From Vibrio kanaloae (GTDB lineage Bacteria > Pseudomonadota > Gammaproteobacteria > Enterobacterales > Vibrionaceae): a stretch of DNA of 64,000 bases. The stretch lies in contig NZ_AP025497.1 in assembly GCF_024347535.1 (NCBI RefSeq), positions 496,001-560,000 of the forward strand, read 5' to 3'. A program made the position numbers and the translations under genes. The notes beneath the pieces are model-generated. The model was not told the origin of the DNA. It was given only the letters and a program-made list of their open reading frames with translations, and did not search any database. Shown here in pieces: positions 22,844 through 32,247 of the stretch. Every line of letters begins with the position of its first letter. Position 1 is the first letter of the stretch.

Positions 22844-22920
22844 GCGCTCTTAGCTCAGCTGGATAGAGTACCTGGCTACGAACCAGGCGGTCGGAGGTTC
22901 GAATCCTCCAGAGCGCGCCA
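22844..22920 (+). tRNA. tRNA-Arg(ACG), copy 1, acceptor type A
   Basis: 77 nt with encoded CCA. The anticodon loop CTACGAA carries ACG, whose A34 is expected to be edited to inosine by TadA to read CGU/CGC/CGA. The acceptor stem is GCGCTCT with AGAGCGC (type A). Confidence 0.97.
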
Positions 22921-22964
22921 TTCTCTTTACTCTTCTTTGTAAGTGTTTTGAGAATAATGAATTA

Positions 22965-23057
22965 GGTGAGGTGGCCGAGTGGCCGAAGGCGCTCCCCTGC
23001 TAAGGGAGTATGTGGTTTGTAGCCGCATCGAGGGTTCGAATCCCTCCCTCACCGCCA
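22965..23057 (+). tRNA. tRNA-Ser(GCU), copy 2
   Basis: 93 nt, identical to the first Ser gene apart from a single A to T change in the D-loop region (GCCGAG followed by T). Anticodon GCT and CCA are conserved. Confidence 0.97.
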
Positions 23058-23146
23058 TTCATTACAGGCCAATGGCCTTTTTTTTTCTTCGTAGCAAGAA
23101 GAATGTGATATGTTTCACAACTTCATTCTAAGTGAATGAACACTGT

Positions 23147-23223
23147 GCGTCCTTAGCTCAGCTGGATAGAGTACCTGGCTACGAACCAGGCGGTCGGAGG
23201 TTCGAATCCTCCAGGACGCGCCA
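23147..23223 (+). tRNA. tRNA-Arg(ACG), copy 2, acceptor type B
   Basis: 77 nt, same body and anticodon as copy 1, but the acceptor stem is GCGTCCT with AGGACGC (type B): positions 4 and 5 are changed on the 5' strand and compensated on the 3' strand. Confidence 0.97.
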
Positions 23224-23303
23224 CTAATTAAGGGCTTCTTTCTTACGAGAATGAAAATCCTTGTATTGAATTACTGATTACGGTGAATTGATACTAAAAC
23301 CGT

Positions 23304-23380
23304 GCGCTCTTAGCTCAGCTGGATAGAGTACCTGGCTACGAACCAGGCGGTCGGAGGTTCGAATCCTCCAGAGCGCGCCA
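23304..23380 (+). tRNA. tRNA-Arg(ACG), copy 3, acceptor type A
   Basis: 77 nt; acceptor stem GCGCTCT/AGAGCGC, anticodon ACG, CCA encoded. From this copy on only Arg genes follow. Confidence 0.97.
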
Positions 23381-23460
23381 ATATTTAGGGTTTAGTTCTT
23401 ATATGAATGTGAATCCTGATATTGATAAATCGTTCATCGAGAATTAATATCAAAAACAGT

Positions 23461-23537
23461 GCGTCCTTAGCTCAGCTGGATAGAGTACCTGGCTACGAAC
23501 CAGGCGGTCGGAGGTTCGAATCCTCCAGGACGCGCCA
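23461..23537 (+). tRNA. tRNA-Arg(ACG), copy 4, acceptor type B
   Basis: 77 nt; acceptor stem GCGTCCT/AGGACGC, anticodon ACG, CCA encoded. A 60-codon ORF over this gene (23422-23604) is an artefact of the tRNA sequence. Confidence 0.97.
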
Positions 23538-23594
23538 CTATTTAGGGTTTCCTTGTGAACTCCTGATATTGGGAATACTGATATCGAAAACCGT

Positions 23595-23671
23595 GCGCTC
23601 TTAGCTCAGCTGGATAGAGTACCTGGCTACGAACCAGGCGGTCGGAGGTTCGAATCCTCCAGAGCGCGCCA
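23595..23671 (+). tRNA. tRNA-Arg(ACG), copy 5, acceptor type A
   Basis: 77 nt; acceptor stem GCGCTCT/AGAGCGC, anticodon ACG. It is preceded by a 57-nt spacer of the short class. Confidence 0.97.
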
Positions 23672-23729
23672 CTATTTAGGGTTTCTTTTATGAACCCCTG
23701 ATATTGGGAATACCGATATCGAAAACTGC

Positions 23730-23806
23730 GCGTCCTTAGCTCAGCTGGATAGAGTACCTGGCTACGAACCAGGCGGTCGGAGGTTCGAATCCTCCAGGAC
23801 GCGCCA
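23730..23806 (+). tRNA. tRNA-Arg(ACG), copy 6, acceptor type B
   Basis: 77 nt; acceptor stem GCGTCCT/AGGACGC, anticodon ACG. The 58-nt spacer upstream is nearly the same as that before copies 5 and 7. Confidence 0.97.
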
Positions 23807-23863
23807 CTTTTTAGGGTTTCCTTGTGAACTCCTGATATTGGAAATACTGATATCGAAAACCGT

Positions 23864-23940
23864 GCGTCCTTAGCTCAGCTGGATAGAGTACCTGGCTACG
23901 AACCAGGCGGTCGGAGGTTCGAATCCTCCAGGACGCGCCA
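23864..23940 (+). tRNA. tRNA-Arg(ACG), copy 7, acceptor type B
   Basis: 77 nt; acceptor stem GCGTCCT/AGGACGC, anticodon ACG. This is the one place where two type B genes are adjacent, and the spacer before it closely resembles the one after copy 4, consistent with a recent local duplication. Confidence 0.97.
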
Positions 23941-24021
23941 CTATTTAGGGCTTCTTTCTTATAAGAATGAAATCCTTATATTGATCTGTTGTTAGTAACA
24001 ATGAATTGATATTAAAACCGT

Positions 24022-24098
24022 GCGCTCTTAGCTCAGCTGGATAGAGTACCTGGCTACGAACCAGGCGGTCGGAGGTTCGAATCCTCCAGAGCGCGCCA
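24022..24098 (+). tRNA. tRNA-Arg(ACG), copy 8, acceptor type A
   Basis: 77 nt; acceptor stem GCGCTCT/AGAGCGC, anticodon ACG. Last gene of the array, 8 nt before the terminator. Confidence 0.97.
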
Positions 24099-24105
24099 CA
24101 TTATT

Positions 24106-24138
24106 AAAAAAAGCCTCGTTTATACGAGGCTTTTTTTA
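24106..24138 (+). terminator. Rho-independent terminator of the tRNA cluster
   Basis: A 14-bp A/T-flanked stem (24106-24119 with 24124-24137) has a TTAT loop and ends in a T-run. Confidence 0.92.
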
Positions 24139-24472
24139 TATCTGCTGTAATTTTGTTGCGATAATGTTAAATTTACTCAGGGTTTAACTTGTTGTATTTA
24201 AAGTAATTATATAGTGCTTCTTTATTATTCTACCTTTCCCATATCAATTCTTAACAAAGCCTCTTTTAAGTCACAGTTTAAATACCTAAAAATGACGTAT
24301 TTGACAGATTTATGTGATCTGAACGGCGAATAATTAACCCTATGTGTGCGTTATCCGTAACAGAACCTTAAACAAAATTGACAAACTTTTACCAATCGAG
24401 ATAATCCATGGGTCGGGATCACTATTCGCTGAAATCCTGTCATATGTCAGGATGACGAAGAAAGGAAGCAAC
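24139..24472. other. Upstream region of oadGAB
   Basis: These 334 bp have no convincing gene. An in-frame extension of oadG to 24344 is open but lacks a ribosome-binding site and family support. TTGACA at 24301 lacks a -10 at proper distance, so no promoter is assigned. A 6-bp hairpin (24434-24439 with 24448-24453) lies 20 nt before the oadG start. Confidence 0.5.
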
Positions 24473-24730
24473 ATGACTAATATTGGAAGCCTGCTAGGAG
24501 ATGCGGCGACTCTAATGATAACGGGGATGTCCGTTGTCTTTATTTTCCTAACTATTCTAGTTTACCTCGTTCGGTTGATGTCAAAACTGGTACCAGAAGA
24601 AGTACCAGAGCCGATCGCAGCACCTAAAAAAAATCAAAAATCACAATCAAACCCTTCAGCTGTTAGTCCACAAGTTGTGGCAGCAATTTCGGCCGCGGTT
24701 CATCAATACCGTGCGTCTACTGCTAAGTAG
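24473..24730 (+). CDS. oadG: Oxaloacetate decarboxylase gamma subunit
   Basis: OadG anchors the alpha and beta subunits of the Na+-translocating oxaloacetate decarboxylase and binds zinc. The ATG at 24473, behind AAAGGAAGCAAC, gives 85 residues, the usual family size. There is one membrane segment (about 11-33, LMITGMSVVFIFLTILVYLV) followed by a Pro/Lys-rich cytoplasmic tail. It begins the oadG-oadA-oadB operon, 25 bp before oadA. Confidence 0.92.
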   Translation: MTNIGSLLGDAATLMITGMSVVFIFLTILVYLVRLMSKLVPEEVPEPIAAPKKNQKSQSNPSAVSPQVVAAISAAVHQYRASTAK

Positions 24731-24755
24731 CATTTAAAGGATTAAAAAGGAGTTT

Positions 24756-26546
24756 ATGAGCATGTCTAAACCACTAGCTATCACAGATGTGGTACTTCGT
24801 GACGCGCACCAGTCACTATTTGCTACTCGTATGCGTATCGAAGATATGCTGCCAATTGCGGCAGAGCTGGATAAAGTCGGTTACTGGTCACTTGAGACTT
24901 GGGGCGGCGCGACGTTTGATTCGTGTATCCGTTTTCTTGGCGAGGATCCATGGGAGCGTTTGCGTGAGCTGAAAAAAGCGATGCCAAACACACCAATGCA
25001 GATGCTACTGCGTGGTCAAAACCTATTGGGCTACCGTCACTACGCGGATGATGTAGTAGAAAAATTTGTTGAACGTGCCCATAAAAACGGCATGGACGTA
25101 TTCCGTATCTTTGATGCGATGAATGACGTACGTAACTTTGAAAAAGCAGTGAAAGCAACGATCGACGTTGGTGGCCACGCTCAAGGTACGTTGTCTTATA
25201 CAACCAGTCCGGTTCACAACTCAGATACTTGGGTTGATTTGGCTAAGCGTCTAGAAGACCTAGGTTGTCACTCACTATGTATCAAAGATATGTCAGGTTT
25301 ATTGAAGCCCTATGAAGCGGAAGAGCTGATTACACGTATCAAAGCATCGTGTGACGTTCCTCTAGCGTTGCATAGCCACGCGACAACCGGTCTATCGACT
25401 GCAACAGCGGTTAAAGCCGTTGAGGCGGGTATCGATATTCTAGACACGGCTATCTCTTCAATGAGCTGTACTTACGGTCACACGCCAACCGAAACGGTTG
25501 TTGCGATGTTAGAAGGTACAGAGCGTGATACCAATCTTAAGCTTGATCAGATCGAACCCATCGCGGCTTACTTCCGTGATGTACGTAAAAAATACGCGAA
25601 ATGGGAAGGTCAGCTAAAAGGTGTTGATTCACGTATCTTGATTGCTCAGGTTCCTGGCGGCATGTTAACCAACATGGAAGGCCAGCTTAAAGAACAGGGC
25701 GCAGCCGACCGTATGGACGAAGTGCTCGAAGAGATCCCTCGCGTACGTAAAGAGCTTGGGTACATTCCTTTGGTAACACCAACGTCTCAGATTGTCGGTA
25801 CTCAAGCGGTTATTAACGTCTTAACAGGTGAACGCTATAAGAGCATCACGAAAGAAACTGCTGGTCTACTGAAAGGTGAATACGGTCAAGCTCCTGCTGA
25901 GGTTGATGTAGAACTGCAAACGAAAGTATTGGATGGCGCAGAGCCGATTACTTGTCGTCCTGCTGACTTACTTAAGTCTGAAATGGATACGTTAACGACG
26001 GATCTGTTAGAGAAAGCGAAATCAGAGGGCATTTCACTCGCTGAAGATACGGTTGATGATGTGCTTACTTACGCATTGTTTCCACAAGTTGGTCTTAAGT
26101 TCCTTAAGAATCGTCGTAACCCTGAAGCATTTGAACCTGCACCAATGCTAGAAACAGAGGCTCCAGTTGTAGCTGCTCCTGTACAAGCTTCTGGTGGCAT
26201 TGAAAGCTACAGCGTGAAGGTGGATGGTCAAGTTTATGATGTTGAAGTTGGCCCACAAGGTGAACTTACATCAGTGGCGCCATCAGCAAAACATACTCAA
26301 GCGGCTCAGGCTGCACCAGTAGTAGCTTCTGACGCTGAAGCGGTTCCTGCTCCACTTGCGGGGAACATTTTTAAGGTCATCGTTCAGGCGGGGGCTGAGG
26401 TTGCTGAAGGTGATGTTCTGCTTATCCTAGAAGCAATGAAGATGGAAACGGAAGTTCGTGCTGCTCGTGGTGGTATCGTTCAAGAGTTGAATGTTAAAGA
26501 AGGCGATGCAGTTACTGTAGGCGCTCCACTACTAAGTTTAGCATAA
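24756..26546 (+). CDS. oadA: Oxaloacetate decarboxylase alpha subunit (biotin-containing)
   Basis: OadA transfers the carboxyl group of oxaloacetate to its biotin, after which OadB decarboxylates it and pumps Na+ out. The 596 residues hold an N-terminal carboxyltransferase domain ([51 protein letters not shown]), a linker rich in Ala/Pro and a C-terminal biotinyl domain whose target lysine is residue 562 in [17 protein letters not shown] sits only 3 nt before the first ATG (24756) and 9 nt before the second (24762), so the shorter product, starting MSKPLAITD, may be the true one. Confidence 0.96.
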   Translation: MSMSKPLAITDVVLRDAHQSLFATRMRIEDMLPIAAELDKVGYWSLETWGGATFDSCIRFLGEDPWERLRELKKAMPNTPMQMLLRGQNLLGYRHYADDVVEKFVERAHKNGMDVFRIFDAMNDVRNFEKAVKATIDVGGHAQGTLSYTTSPVHNSDTWVDLAKRLEDLGCHSLCIKDMSGLLKPYEAEELITRIKASCDVPLALHSHATTGLSTATAVKAVEAGIDILDTAISSMSCTYGHTPTETVVAMLEGTERDTNLKLDQIEPIAAYFRDVRKKYAKWEGQLKGVDSRILIAQVPGGMLTNMEGQLKEQGAADRMDEVLEEIPRVRKELGYIPLVTPTSQIVGTQAVINVLTGERYKSITKETAGLLKGEYGQAPAEVDVELQTKVLDGAEPITCRPADLLKSEMDTLTTDLLEKAKSEGISLAEDTVDDVLTYALFPQVGLKFLKNRRNPEAFEPAPMLETEAPVVAAPVQASGGIESYSVKVDGQVYDVEVGPQGELTSVAPSAKHTQAAQAAPVVASDAEAVPAPLAGNIFKVIVQAGAEVAEGDVLLILEAMKMETEVRAARGGIVQELNVKEGDAVTVGAPLLSLA

Positions 26547-26555
26547 GGGAGTAGC

Positions 26556-27686
26556 ATGGAAGGATTGATGACCTTATGGTCGGAAACAGGGATTGCTAAC
26601 TTTGAGTTTGGCCAAATCTGTATGATGCTGATTGGTTGCTTACTGTTGTTTTTGGCAATTCGTAAAGGATTTGAACCGTTACTTCTACTACCGATTGGCT
26701 TTGGTGCTGTATTAGCAAACATTCCAAATGCTGGGTTTACTGAGCCCGGCGGTTTGCTTTACTACGTTTACTACATTGGTATTGAGACCGGTATTTTCCC
26801 ACTGCTGATCTTTATGGGTGTTGGTGCGATGACGGACTTCGGTGCGTTGATTGCGAACCCTAAAACGTTGTGGCTAGGGGCTGCGGCTCAGTTTGGTATC
26901 TTTGCAACGCTATTTGGCGCGATCTTGCTGAACTATGTTCCAGGAATGGAATTCTCAATGGCAGATGCTTCGTCAATTGCGATCATTGGTGGTGCCGATG
27001 GCCCAACCGCGATCTTCTTGGCGAGTAAGTTATCTCCTGACCTACTAGGTGCCATTGCAGTAGCGGCTTATAGCTACATGGCTTTGGTTCCTATCATTCA
27101 GCCACCAATCATGAAAGCGTTAACGTCTCCTGAAGAGCGCAAGATTAAGATGGCTCAACTTCGTCACGTTAGTAAAGTCGAGAAGATTCTTTTCCCACTT
27201 GCTGTACTACTGATGACGATTTTGTTCCTACCTTCAGCAACACCTCTCGTAGGTATGTTTTGCCTAGGTAACTTAATGCGTGAAGCGGGTGTGGTGGATC
27301 GCCTTTCAAAAACAGCTCAAAACGAACTGATTAACGTTGTGACTATTTTCCTTGGTCTCGGTGTTGGTTCTAAGCTTCAAGCGGATACGTTCTTGAACTT
27401 AGAGACGCTAGGTATTCTAGGTTTAGGTGCGGTGGCGTTCAGTATCGGTACGGCGGGTGGTGTATTGATGGCGAAGGTTCTAAATCGCTTCTCGAAAGAA
27501 GACATCAACCCATTAATTGGCGCAGCTGGTGTATCTGCGGTTCCGATGGCGGCTCGTGTTGTCAACAAGGTTGGACTTGAGGCAAACCCTCAGAACTTCT
27601 TGTTGATGCATGCAATGGGTCCGAACGTAGCAGGTGTGCTTGGTAGTGCGGTTGCGGCGGGTATTCTATTAGCTCTCGTGGGCTAG
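26556..27686 (+). CDS. oadB: Oxaloacetate decarboxylase beta subunit (Na+ pump)
   Basis: OadB is the membrane subunit that decarboxylates carboxybiotin and exports Na+. The 376-residue protein is very hydrophobic with about nine membrane segments. It has the conserved [17 protein letters not shown] motif with the Asp implicated in ion translocation and the C-terminal [19 protein letters not shown] segment. It begins 9 bp after oadA with GGGAGTAGC as ribosome-binding site, and ends the operon before a terminator at 27776. Citrate fermentation genes are not adjacent. Confidence 0.95.
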   Translation: MEGLMTLWSETGIANFEFGQICMMLIGCLLLFLAIRKGFEPLLLLPIGFGAVLANIPNAGFTEPGGLLYYVYYIGIETGIFPLLIFMGVGAMTDFGALIANPKTLWLGAAAQFGIFATLFGAILLNYVPGMEFSMADASSIAIIGGADGPTAIFLASKLSPDLLGAIAVAAYSYMALVPIIQPPIMKALTSPEERKIKMAQLRHVSKVEKILFPLAVLLMTILFLPSATPLVGMFCLGNLMREAGVVDRLSKTAQNELINVVTIFLGLGVGSKLQADTFLNLETLGILGLGAVAFSIGTAGGVLMAKVLNRFSKEDINPLIGAAGVSAVPMAARVVNKVGLEANPQNFLLMHAMGPNVAGVLGSAVAAGILLALVG

Positions 27687-27775
27687 TGGTTTTGCTGAGT
27701 CATGTATCGTTACGTTAATTGGTCGTCAATTTACGAATGAGCGGTTAACTTAGCCTTATTAAATGGTTTATAGTC

Positions 27776-27805
27776 AAAGGGATGCTTTCGCATCCCTTTC
27801 TTTTT
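27776..27805 (+). terminator. Rho-independent terminator after oadB
   Basis: A 10-bp stem (27776-27785 with 27790-27799) with a TTTC loop runs into CTTTTTG. Confidence 0.88.
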
Positions 27806-27858
27806 GTTAATGAGGGTGCATGCTCACTAGAGCTTTTATCAATCAAGGAAATGTGGAA

Positions 27859-28812
27859 ATGGAAAATAAACAGATTGCGATAACTCAATTCGGCGGCGTC
27901 GAAAACCTTAGTATTCAAACCGGTGCGATTCCTGAGCCTAAGGCTGGAGAAGTGGTGGTTAAAGTTTCCTTTTCGGGCATTAATCCGATTGATGTCAAAA
28001 CCCGAGCAGGTCTTGGTTGGGCTGCTGCACAAAACAAAGATAACCTTCCTTGGGTGCCTGGTTACGATATTTCAGGACAAATTATCACGCTAGGCGATCA
28101 GGCTAAACGTTTTACTGTTGGCGATAACGTGGCAGGCTTTATTGGTTTCCCACTGCAAGGTGGCGGCTACAGCCAATATGTATGTGTCCCAGAAGCGGCA
28201 TTAAGCATGGTTCCTGACTCTGTTACCCTAGAAGCGGCAGCAGCATTACCACTTGCGAGCCAAACAGCAGCCCAAGCGCTCAATAAAGTCGAAGTGAAGG
28301 AAGGCGATCGCGTGCTTATCTTAGCGGGCGCGGGCGGCGTTGGTCACTTTGCTGTTCAAATTGCAGTGGCAGCAAAAGCTGAGGTTTACACGACCTGCAG
28401 CGAAGCTAACCTCGACTATCTTGCAACGCTAGGCGCTCATGCCATCAACTATAAATTTGCCCCAGCTTCAGAGCGAGTTTCTGATGTTGATGTACTGATT
28501 GATTTGGTCGGTGGCGATACAGCGCTTGACGCATTGAAGTGCCTGAAAGATGGTGCGAGAGTGGTCACTGTTCCTACTCTATCGGCAGAGTTGATCTGCG
28601 AGAAAGCGAAATTATTAGGTTTTACTGCATCAGGCATGTTGGTGGAGCCAAACCCTGAGCAAATGGACACCATGCTTTACATGGTCAGTGTCGGATTGCT
28701 TAAAACAGAGATTCAAGGTATCTACTCGTTAGACGAAGCGCAATCGGCTCATCTTCAGGTTGAAACCGGACATACAAGAGGCAAGGTACTACTTAAAATG
28801 CAAGAAGGTTGA
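27859..28812 (+). CDS. Zinc-independent alcohol dehydrogenase / NADPH:quinone reductase-like protein
   Basis: A 317-residue medium-chain dehydrogenase/reductase of the quinone oxidoreductase branch. Visible segments are the N-terminal GroES-like fold (GEVVVKVSFSGINPIDVKTR, VPGYDISGQI) and the Rossmann dinucleotide site LILAGAGGVGHFAVQIA. The catalytic zinc cysteines and structural zinc loop of alcohol dehydrogenases are absent. The substrate is unknown. The start at 27859 is favoured by AAGGAA 9 nt upstream and by alignment of the N terminus with the family; an earlier ATG at 27820 adds 13 residues. It is 6 bp upstream of the yqaA start, so the two may be cotranscribed. Confidence 0.8.
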   Translation: MENKQIAITQFGGVENLSIQTGAIPEPKAGEVVVKVSFSGINPIDVKTRAGLGWAAAQNKDNLPWVPGYDISGQIITLGDQAKRFTVGDNVAGFIGFPLQGGGYSQYVCVPEAALSMVPDSVTLEAAAALPLASQTAAQALNKVEVKEGDRVLILAGAGGVGHFAVQIAVAAKAEVYTTCSEANLDYLATLGAHAINYKFAPASERVSDVDVLIDLVGGDTALDALKCLKDGARVVTVPTLSAELICEKAKLLGFTASGMLVEPNPEQMDTMLYMVSVGLLKTEIQGIYSLDEAQSAHLQVETGHTRGKVLLKMQEG

Positions 28813-28818
28813 TATGCA

Positions 28819-29280
28819 GTGCTAGAGTTCTTTAATTCTCTTTTTGAAAACATAGCGCTGTGGTTCTCTGACTCGGCGCTTTGGGTACTCTTCATCAGTG
28901 GCTTCTTAAGTGCCACGTTACTGCCCGGCGGTTCAGAAGCCAGTCTTGTTGCGGCATTGAGTTTAGAGCAGTTCTCTGTCTCATCGATTATTCTAGTGGC
29001 GACACTCGGCAATACTTTTGGCGGTCTTACTAATTATTGGGTTGGTTTGTGGTTGCCTAATCGAACTCAATCTGAAAAACATGGTCATAAGGCTATGGCG
29101 TGGCTGAGCCGTTATGGTTACTGGACGCTGTTATTCAGTTGGTTACCCGTTATTGGTGACCCTTTGTGTCTGGCCGCGGGTTGGCTAAGAATGAAATTTA
29201 TCCCTAGCGTTATTTTGATAGCGATTGGCAAAGCCGCTCGCTACAGTCTACTTACTGCTATCTACTTCGGTTTTTTCTAA
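28819..29280 (+). CDS. yqaA: DedA-like inner membrane protein YqaA
   Basis: A 153-residue, multi-pass membrane protein of the YqaA/SNARE-associated (VTT) family. The conserved SGFLSATLLPGGSEASLVAAL and LGNTFGGLTNYWVG segments and the re-entrant motif SWLPVIGDPLCLAAGWLRM are like E. coli YqaA. The start codon is GTG with AAGG 10 nt upstream; the ATG 5 bp earlier is out of frame and stops at once. In E. coli yqaA lies directly before gshA; here the M16 peptidase gene is between them. The biochemical role of the family is not established, though DedA relatives affect membrane homeostasis. Confidence 0.85.
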   Translation: MLEFFNSLFENIALWFSDSALWVLFISGFLSATLLPGGSEASLVAALSLEQFSVSSIILVATLGNTFGGLTNYWVGLWLPNRTQSEKHGHKAMAWLSRYGYWTLLFSWLPVIGDPLCLAAGWLRMKFIPSVILIAIGKAARYSLLTAIYFGFF

Positions 29281-29289
29281 GGAGAACCT

Positions 29290-32148
29290 ATGAAAAAGGT
29301 TTTACTTGGTACATTTTCTCTTATCGCCATTGCCGGCTGTTCTTACAATGTACCTAGCTCAACATCTTTCTTTTCTTCATTGCCAGAAGGCGTCACTCTA
29401 GTCGAAGAAGTTAAGCCTTCTAAAGACAAAGTGGTGATTCCTTACACCAAGTATCAATTGGATAATGGCTTAACCGTTATTCTTTCTCCGGATGATTCTG
29501 ATCCTCTTGTGCATGTGGATGTAACCTATCATGTGGGTTCTGCTCGTGAGCAGATTGGTAAGTCGGGCTTTGCTCACTTCTTTGAACACATGATGTTTCA
29601 AGGCTCTGAGAACGTCGGTGACCAGCAACACTTTAAGATCATTACCGAAGCGGGTGGTTCGTTAAACGGTACCACTAATCGTGACCGTACCAACTACTTT
29701 GAAACCGTTCCATCTAACCAACTTGAGAAAATGTTGTGGTTAGAATCAGACCGAATGGGTTTCTTATTGGATGCGGTTTCTCAGAAGAAATTTGAAGTTC
29801 AAAGAGGCACGGTTAAAAACGAACGTGCTCAAAGTTATGAAAACCGTCCTTATGGCTTGATGTGGGAGCGCATGGGTGAGGCGCTTTACCCTGAAGGTCA
29901 CCCGTATTCATGGCAGCCAATTGGTTATGTGGAAGATCTCGATCGTGTTGATGTGAATGACCTTAAGGCGTTCTTCCTACGTTGGTATGGCCCAAATAAT
30001 GCTGTGTTAACGATTGGTGGTGATATCGACGTTGATGACACGCTAGAGTGGGTTAACAAGTACTTTGGCCCTATCCCTCAAGGCCCAGAAGTTAGGGCTG
30101 CAGAGAAACAACCTGCCGTGCTAACAGAAGATAAGTACATCACCTTAGAAGATAATATTCGTCAGCCGATGGTACTGGTCGGTTGGCCAACAACGTATCG
30201 CGGTGAAGAGACACAAGCTTCCCTGAATGCACTGTCTAACGTGTTAGGTTCTGGCACCAACAGTTACCTGTATCAAAACTTGGTTAAAACACAGAAAGCA
30301 GTCAGCGCAGGATCTTTTCATGATTGTGCTGAATTAGCTTGTACCACGTATGTATATGCGATGGGCAACTCAGGTGAAAAAGGCGATTTGACGGTTCTTA
30401 ATAAAGAATTGATGGATACCCTAGAGCAATTCTCGAAAGAGGGCGTTGAACAAGATCGTTTGGACCAGATCACCGGTATGGCAGAAGCGGATGCGGTTTT
30501 TGCATTGCAAAGTGTGAAAGGTAAGGTTTCACAACTCGCGTCTAATCAAACCTTCTATGGCCAGCCTGATCGTATTGAATCACAACTGGATCAAATCCGC
30601 GCGGTGACTCCCGATAGTGTAAGTAAAGCTTATCAAGACTTTATCGAGGGTAAACACAAGGTGACACTCAGTGTTGTACCTAAGAAGCGACTTGAGCTAG
30701 CGGTTCGCGAAGCTACATTCACCACTCCAACTCGCACGTTACCTGAATATGCCAAAGTCACTGAAGATCAGCTCGATTTCAGAAAAGCACCAAATACCTT
30801 TGATCGCAGCGTAATGCCAGAAGTAACCTTTGGTGTTAAAGCGACGATGCCTGAGTTGTACCGCATGCACTTTGCAAATGGCACGGACTTGATTGGTACT
30901 GTGACCAGTGAAACACCGACAGTACAGCTACAGATTCAACTTCCAGCTGGCGAGCGTTATGTTCGCAAAGGGCAAGAAGGCCTAGCAAACCTAACGGCTT
31001 CTATGATGGAGGAAGGCTCAACCAAACGAACCGTTGAAGAACTACAGGCAACATTAGATAAGCTTGGCAGCAGCGTTAGTATCAGTGCGGGCAGTTACAC
31101 CACGGACATTTCAATCTCGACGCTAGAGAAAAACCTGCCTCAAACCTTAGCGATCGTACAAGAGATTCTGTTTGAGCCTAAGTTTGATGAACAAGACTTC
31201 GAACGTGTTAAGAAGCAGATGCTAGAAGGCGTTGTGTATCAGCATCAGCAGCCAAGCTGGATGGCTTCTCAAGCAACCCGTGAAGTGCTGTTTGGTGACA
31301 CTGTTTTTGCTCGCGCAAGTGATGGTACTAAGGAATCTCTATCGAAATTGACCTTAGACGATGTGAAAAAATTCTATGCGCAACATTACACACCAGAAGG
31401 TGCCAATATTGTTGTTGTGGGAGACATCTCGAAGAAAGAGGTAGGGAAACAGCTACAATTCTTTGAGCAGTGGCAAGGCGATGCGGCACCATTAACGCGT
31501 CCACAGATCGTCAAAGAGCTTTCTGGTCAGCACCTGTACTTAGTTGATAAACCGGGTGCGCCGCAAAGCATTGTTCGCTTGGTTCGTAAGGGCCTGCCGT
31601 TTGATGCGACGGGTGAATTGTACTTGAGCCAACTGGCTAACTTTAACTTAGCTGGTAACTTCAATAGCCGTATCAACCAGAACCTACGTGAAGACAAAGC
31701 TTACACTTACGGTGCAAGCGGTTATTTCGCGAGTACTCGTGAAACTGGTGCGGTAGTTTTTAGCGCGCAGGTAAGAGCCAATGCGACAGTTCCATCGATT
31801 CAGGAGTTCACTAATGAACTGGATGAATTTAGTCAAAGTGGATTAACTGACGAAGAGGTGAAATTTATGCGCCTTGCTGTCGGTCAACAAGATGCACTTA
31901 AATATGAAACGCCAAGTCAAAAGGCTGGGTTATTGAGTAATATTGTCGCATTGAGCCTTGATGAAAATTACCTACAACAGCGTAATCAGATAGTTGAAAC
32001 GGTTTCAAAAGAGACCTTAAACGAACTATCGAAGAAATGGTTTGACCCGAATGATTATCAAATAATAGTGGTTGGCGACGCGACTTCGCTTCGTCCTCAA
32101 CTAGAAAAGTTAGATATTCCAATAGAAGAGCTTGAAATCATTCGTTAG
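29290..32148 (+). CDS. M16 family zinc metallopeptidase, lipoprotein
   Basis: A 952-residue two-domain insulinase/pitrilysin-like peptidase. The signal peptide ends in a lipobox (LIAIAGC, Cys17), with Ser at +2 that predicts sorting to the outer membrane. The first M16 unit has the inverted zinc motif HFFEH (His96, Glu99, His100) and the distal zinc ligand Glu178 in VKNERAQ. The second unit (about 530-940) lacks the motif, as is normal for these clamshell enzymes. It starts 10 bp after yqaA (TAAGGAG). Substrates are probably peptides in the periplasm; the target is unknown. Confidence 0.9.
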   Translation: MKKVLLGTFSLIAIAGCSYNVPSSTSFFSSLPEGVTLVEEVKPSKDKVVIPYTKYQLDNGLTVILSPDDSDPLVHVDVTYHVGSAREQIGKSGFAHFFEHMMFQGSENVGDQQHFKIITEAGGSLNGTTNRDRTNYFETVPSNQLEKMLWLESDRMGFLLDAVSQKKFEVQRGTVKNERAQSYENRPYGLMWERMGEALYPEGHPYSWQPIGYVEDLDRVDVNDLKAFFLRWYGPNNAVLTIGGDIDVDDTLEWVNKYFGPIPQGPEVRAAEKQPAVLTEDKYITLEDNIRQPMVLVGWPTTYRGEETQASLNALSNVLGSGTNSYLYQNLVKTQKAVSAGSFHDCAELACTTYVYAMGNSGEKGDLTVLNKELMDTLEQFSKEGVEQDRLDQITGMAEADAVFALQSVKGKVSQLASNQTFYGQPDRIESQLDQIRAVTPDSVSKAYQDFIEGKHKVTLSVVPKKRLELAVREATFTTPTRTLPEYAKVTEDQLDFRKAPNTFDRSVMPEVTFGVKATMPELYRMHFANGTDLIGTVTSETPTVQLQIQLPAGERYVRKGQEGLANLTASMMEEGSTKRTVEELQATLDKLGSSVSISAGSYTTDISISTLEKNLPQTLAIVQEILFEPKFDEQDFERVKKQMLEGVVYQHQQPSWMASQATREVLFGDTVFARASDGTKESLSKLTLDDVKKFYAQHYTPEGANIVVVGDISKKEVGKQLQFFEQWQGDAAPLTRPQIVKELSGQHLYLVDKPGAPQSIVRLVRKGLPFDATGELYLSQLANFNLAGNFNSRINQNLREDKAYTYGASGYFASTRETGAVVFSAQVRANATVPSIQEFTNELDEFSQSGLTDEEVKFMRLAVGQQDALKYETPSQKAGLLSNIVALSLDENYLQQRNQIVETVSKETLNELSKKWFDPNDYQIIVVGDATSLRPQLEKLDIPIEELEIIR

Positions 32149-32247
32149 AGTACACATTAAAGGGGGAGGGAAAAGACTCTATTTTTCTCCTCCAACCTAA
32201 TTTATGATAGTTCTAATCAGAACGATATAAGATAAGTGAACTGAATT

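Noticed and set aside
23422..23604. 60-codon plus-strand ORF across tRNA-Arg copy 4
   Set aside because: The peptide (LAQLDRVPGYEPGGRRFESS) is the well-known false translation of tRNA genes.
23224..24021. CRISPR-like array because of regular spacing
   Set aside because: The repeating units are complete tRNA genes, not short palindromic repeats, and no cas genes are present.
22708..24098. tRNA array as a phage or island integration site
   Set aside because: No integrase, direct att-like repeat of a tRNA 3' end outside the array, or change in gene content was seen next to it.
24301..24329. TTGACA at 24301 as the oadG promoter, with TGTGATCT as a CRP half-site
   Set aside because: No acceptable -10 occurs 15-19 bp downstream, and the second CRP half-site is missing.
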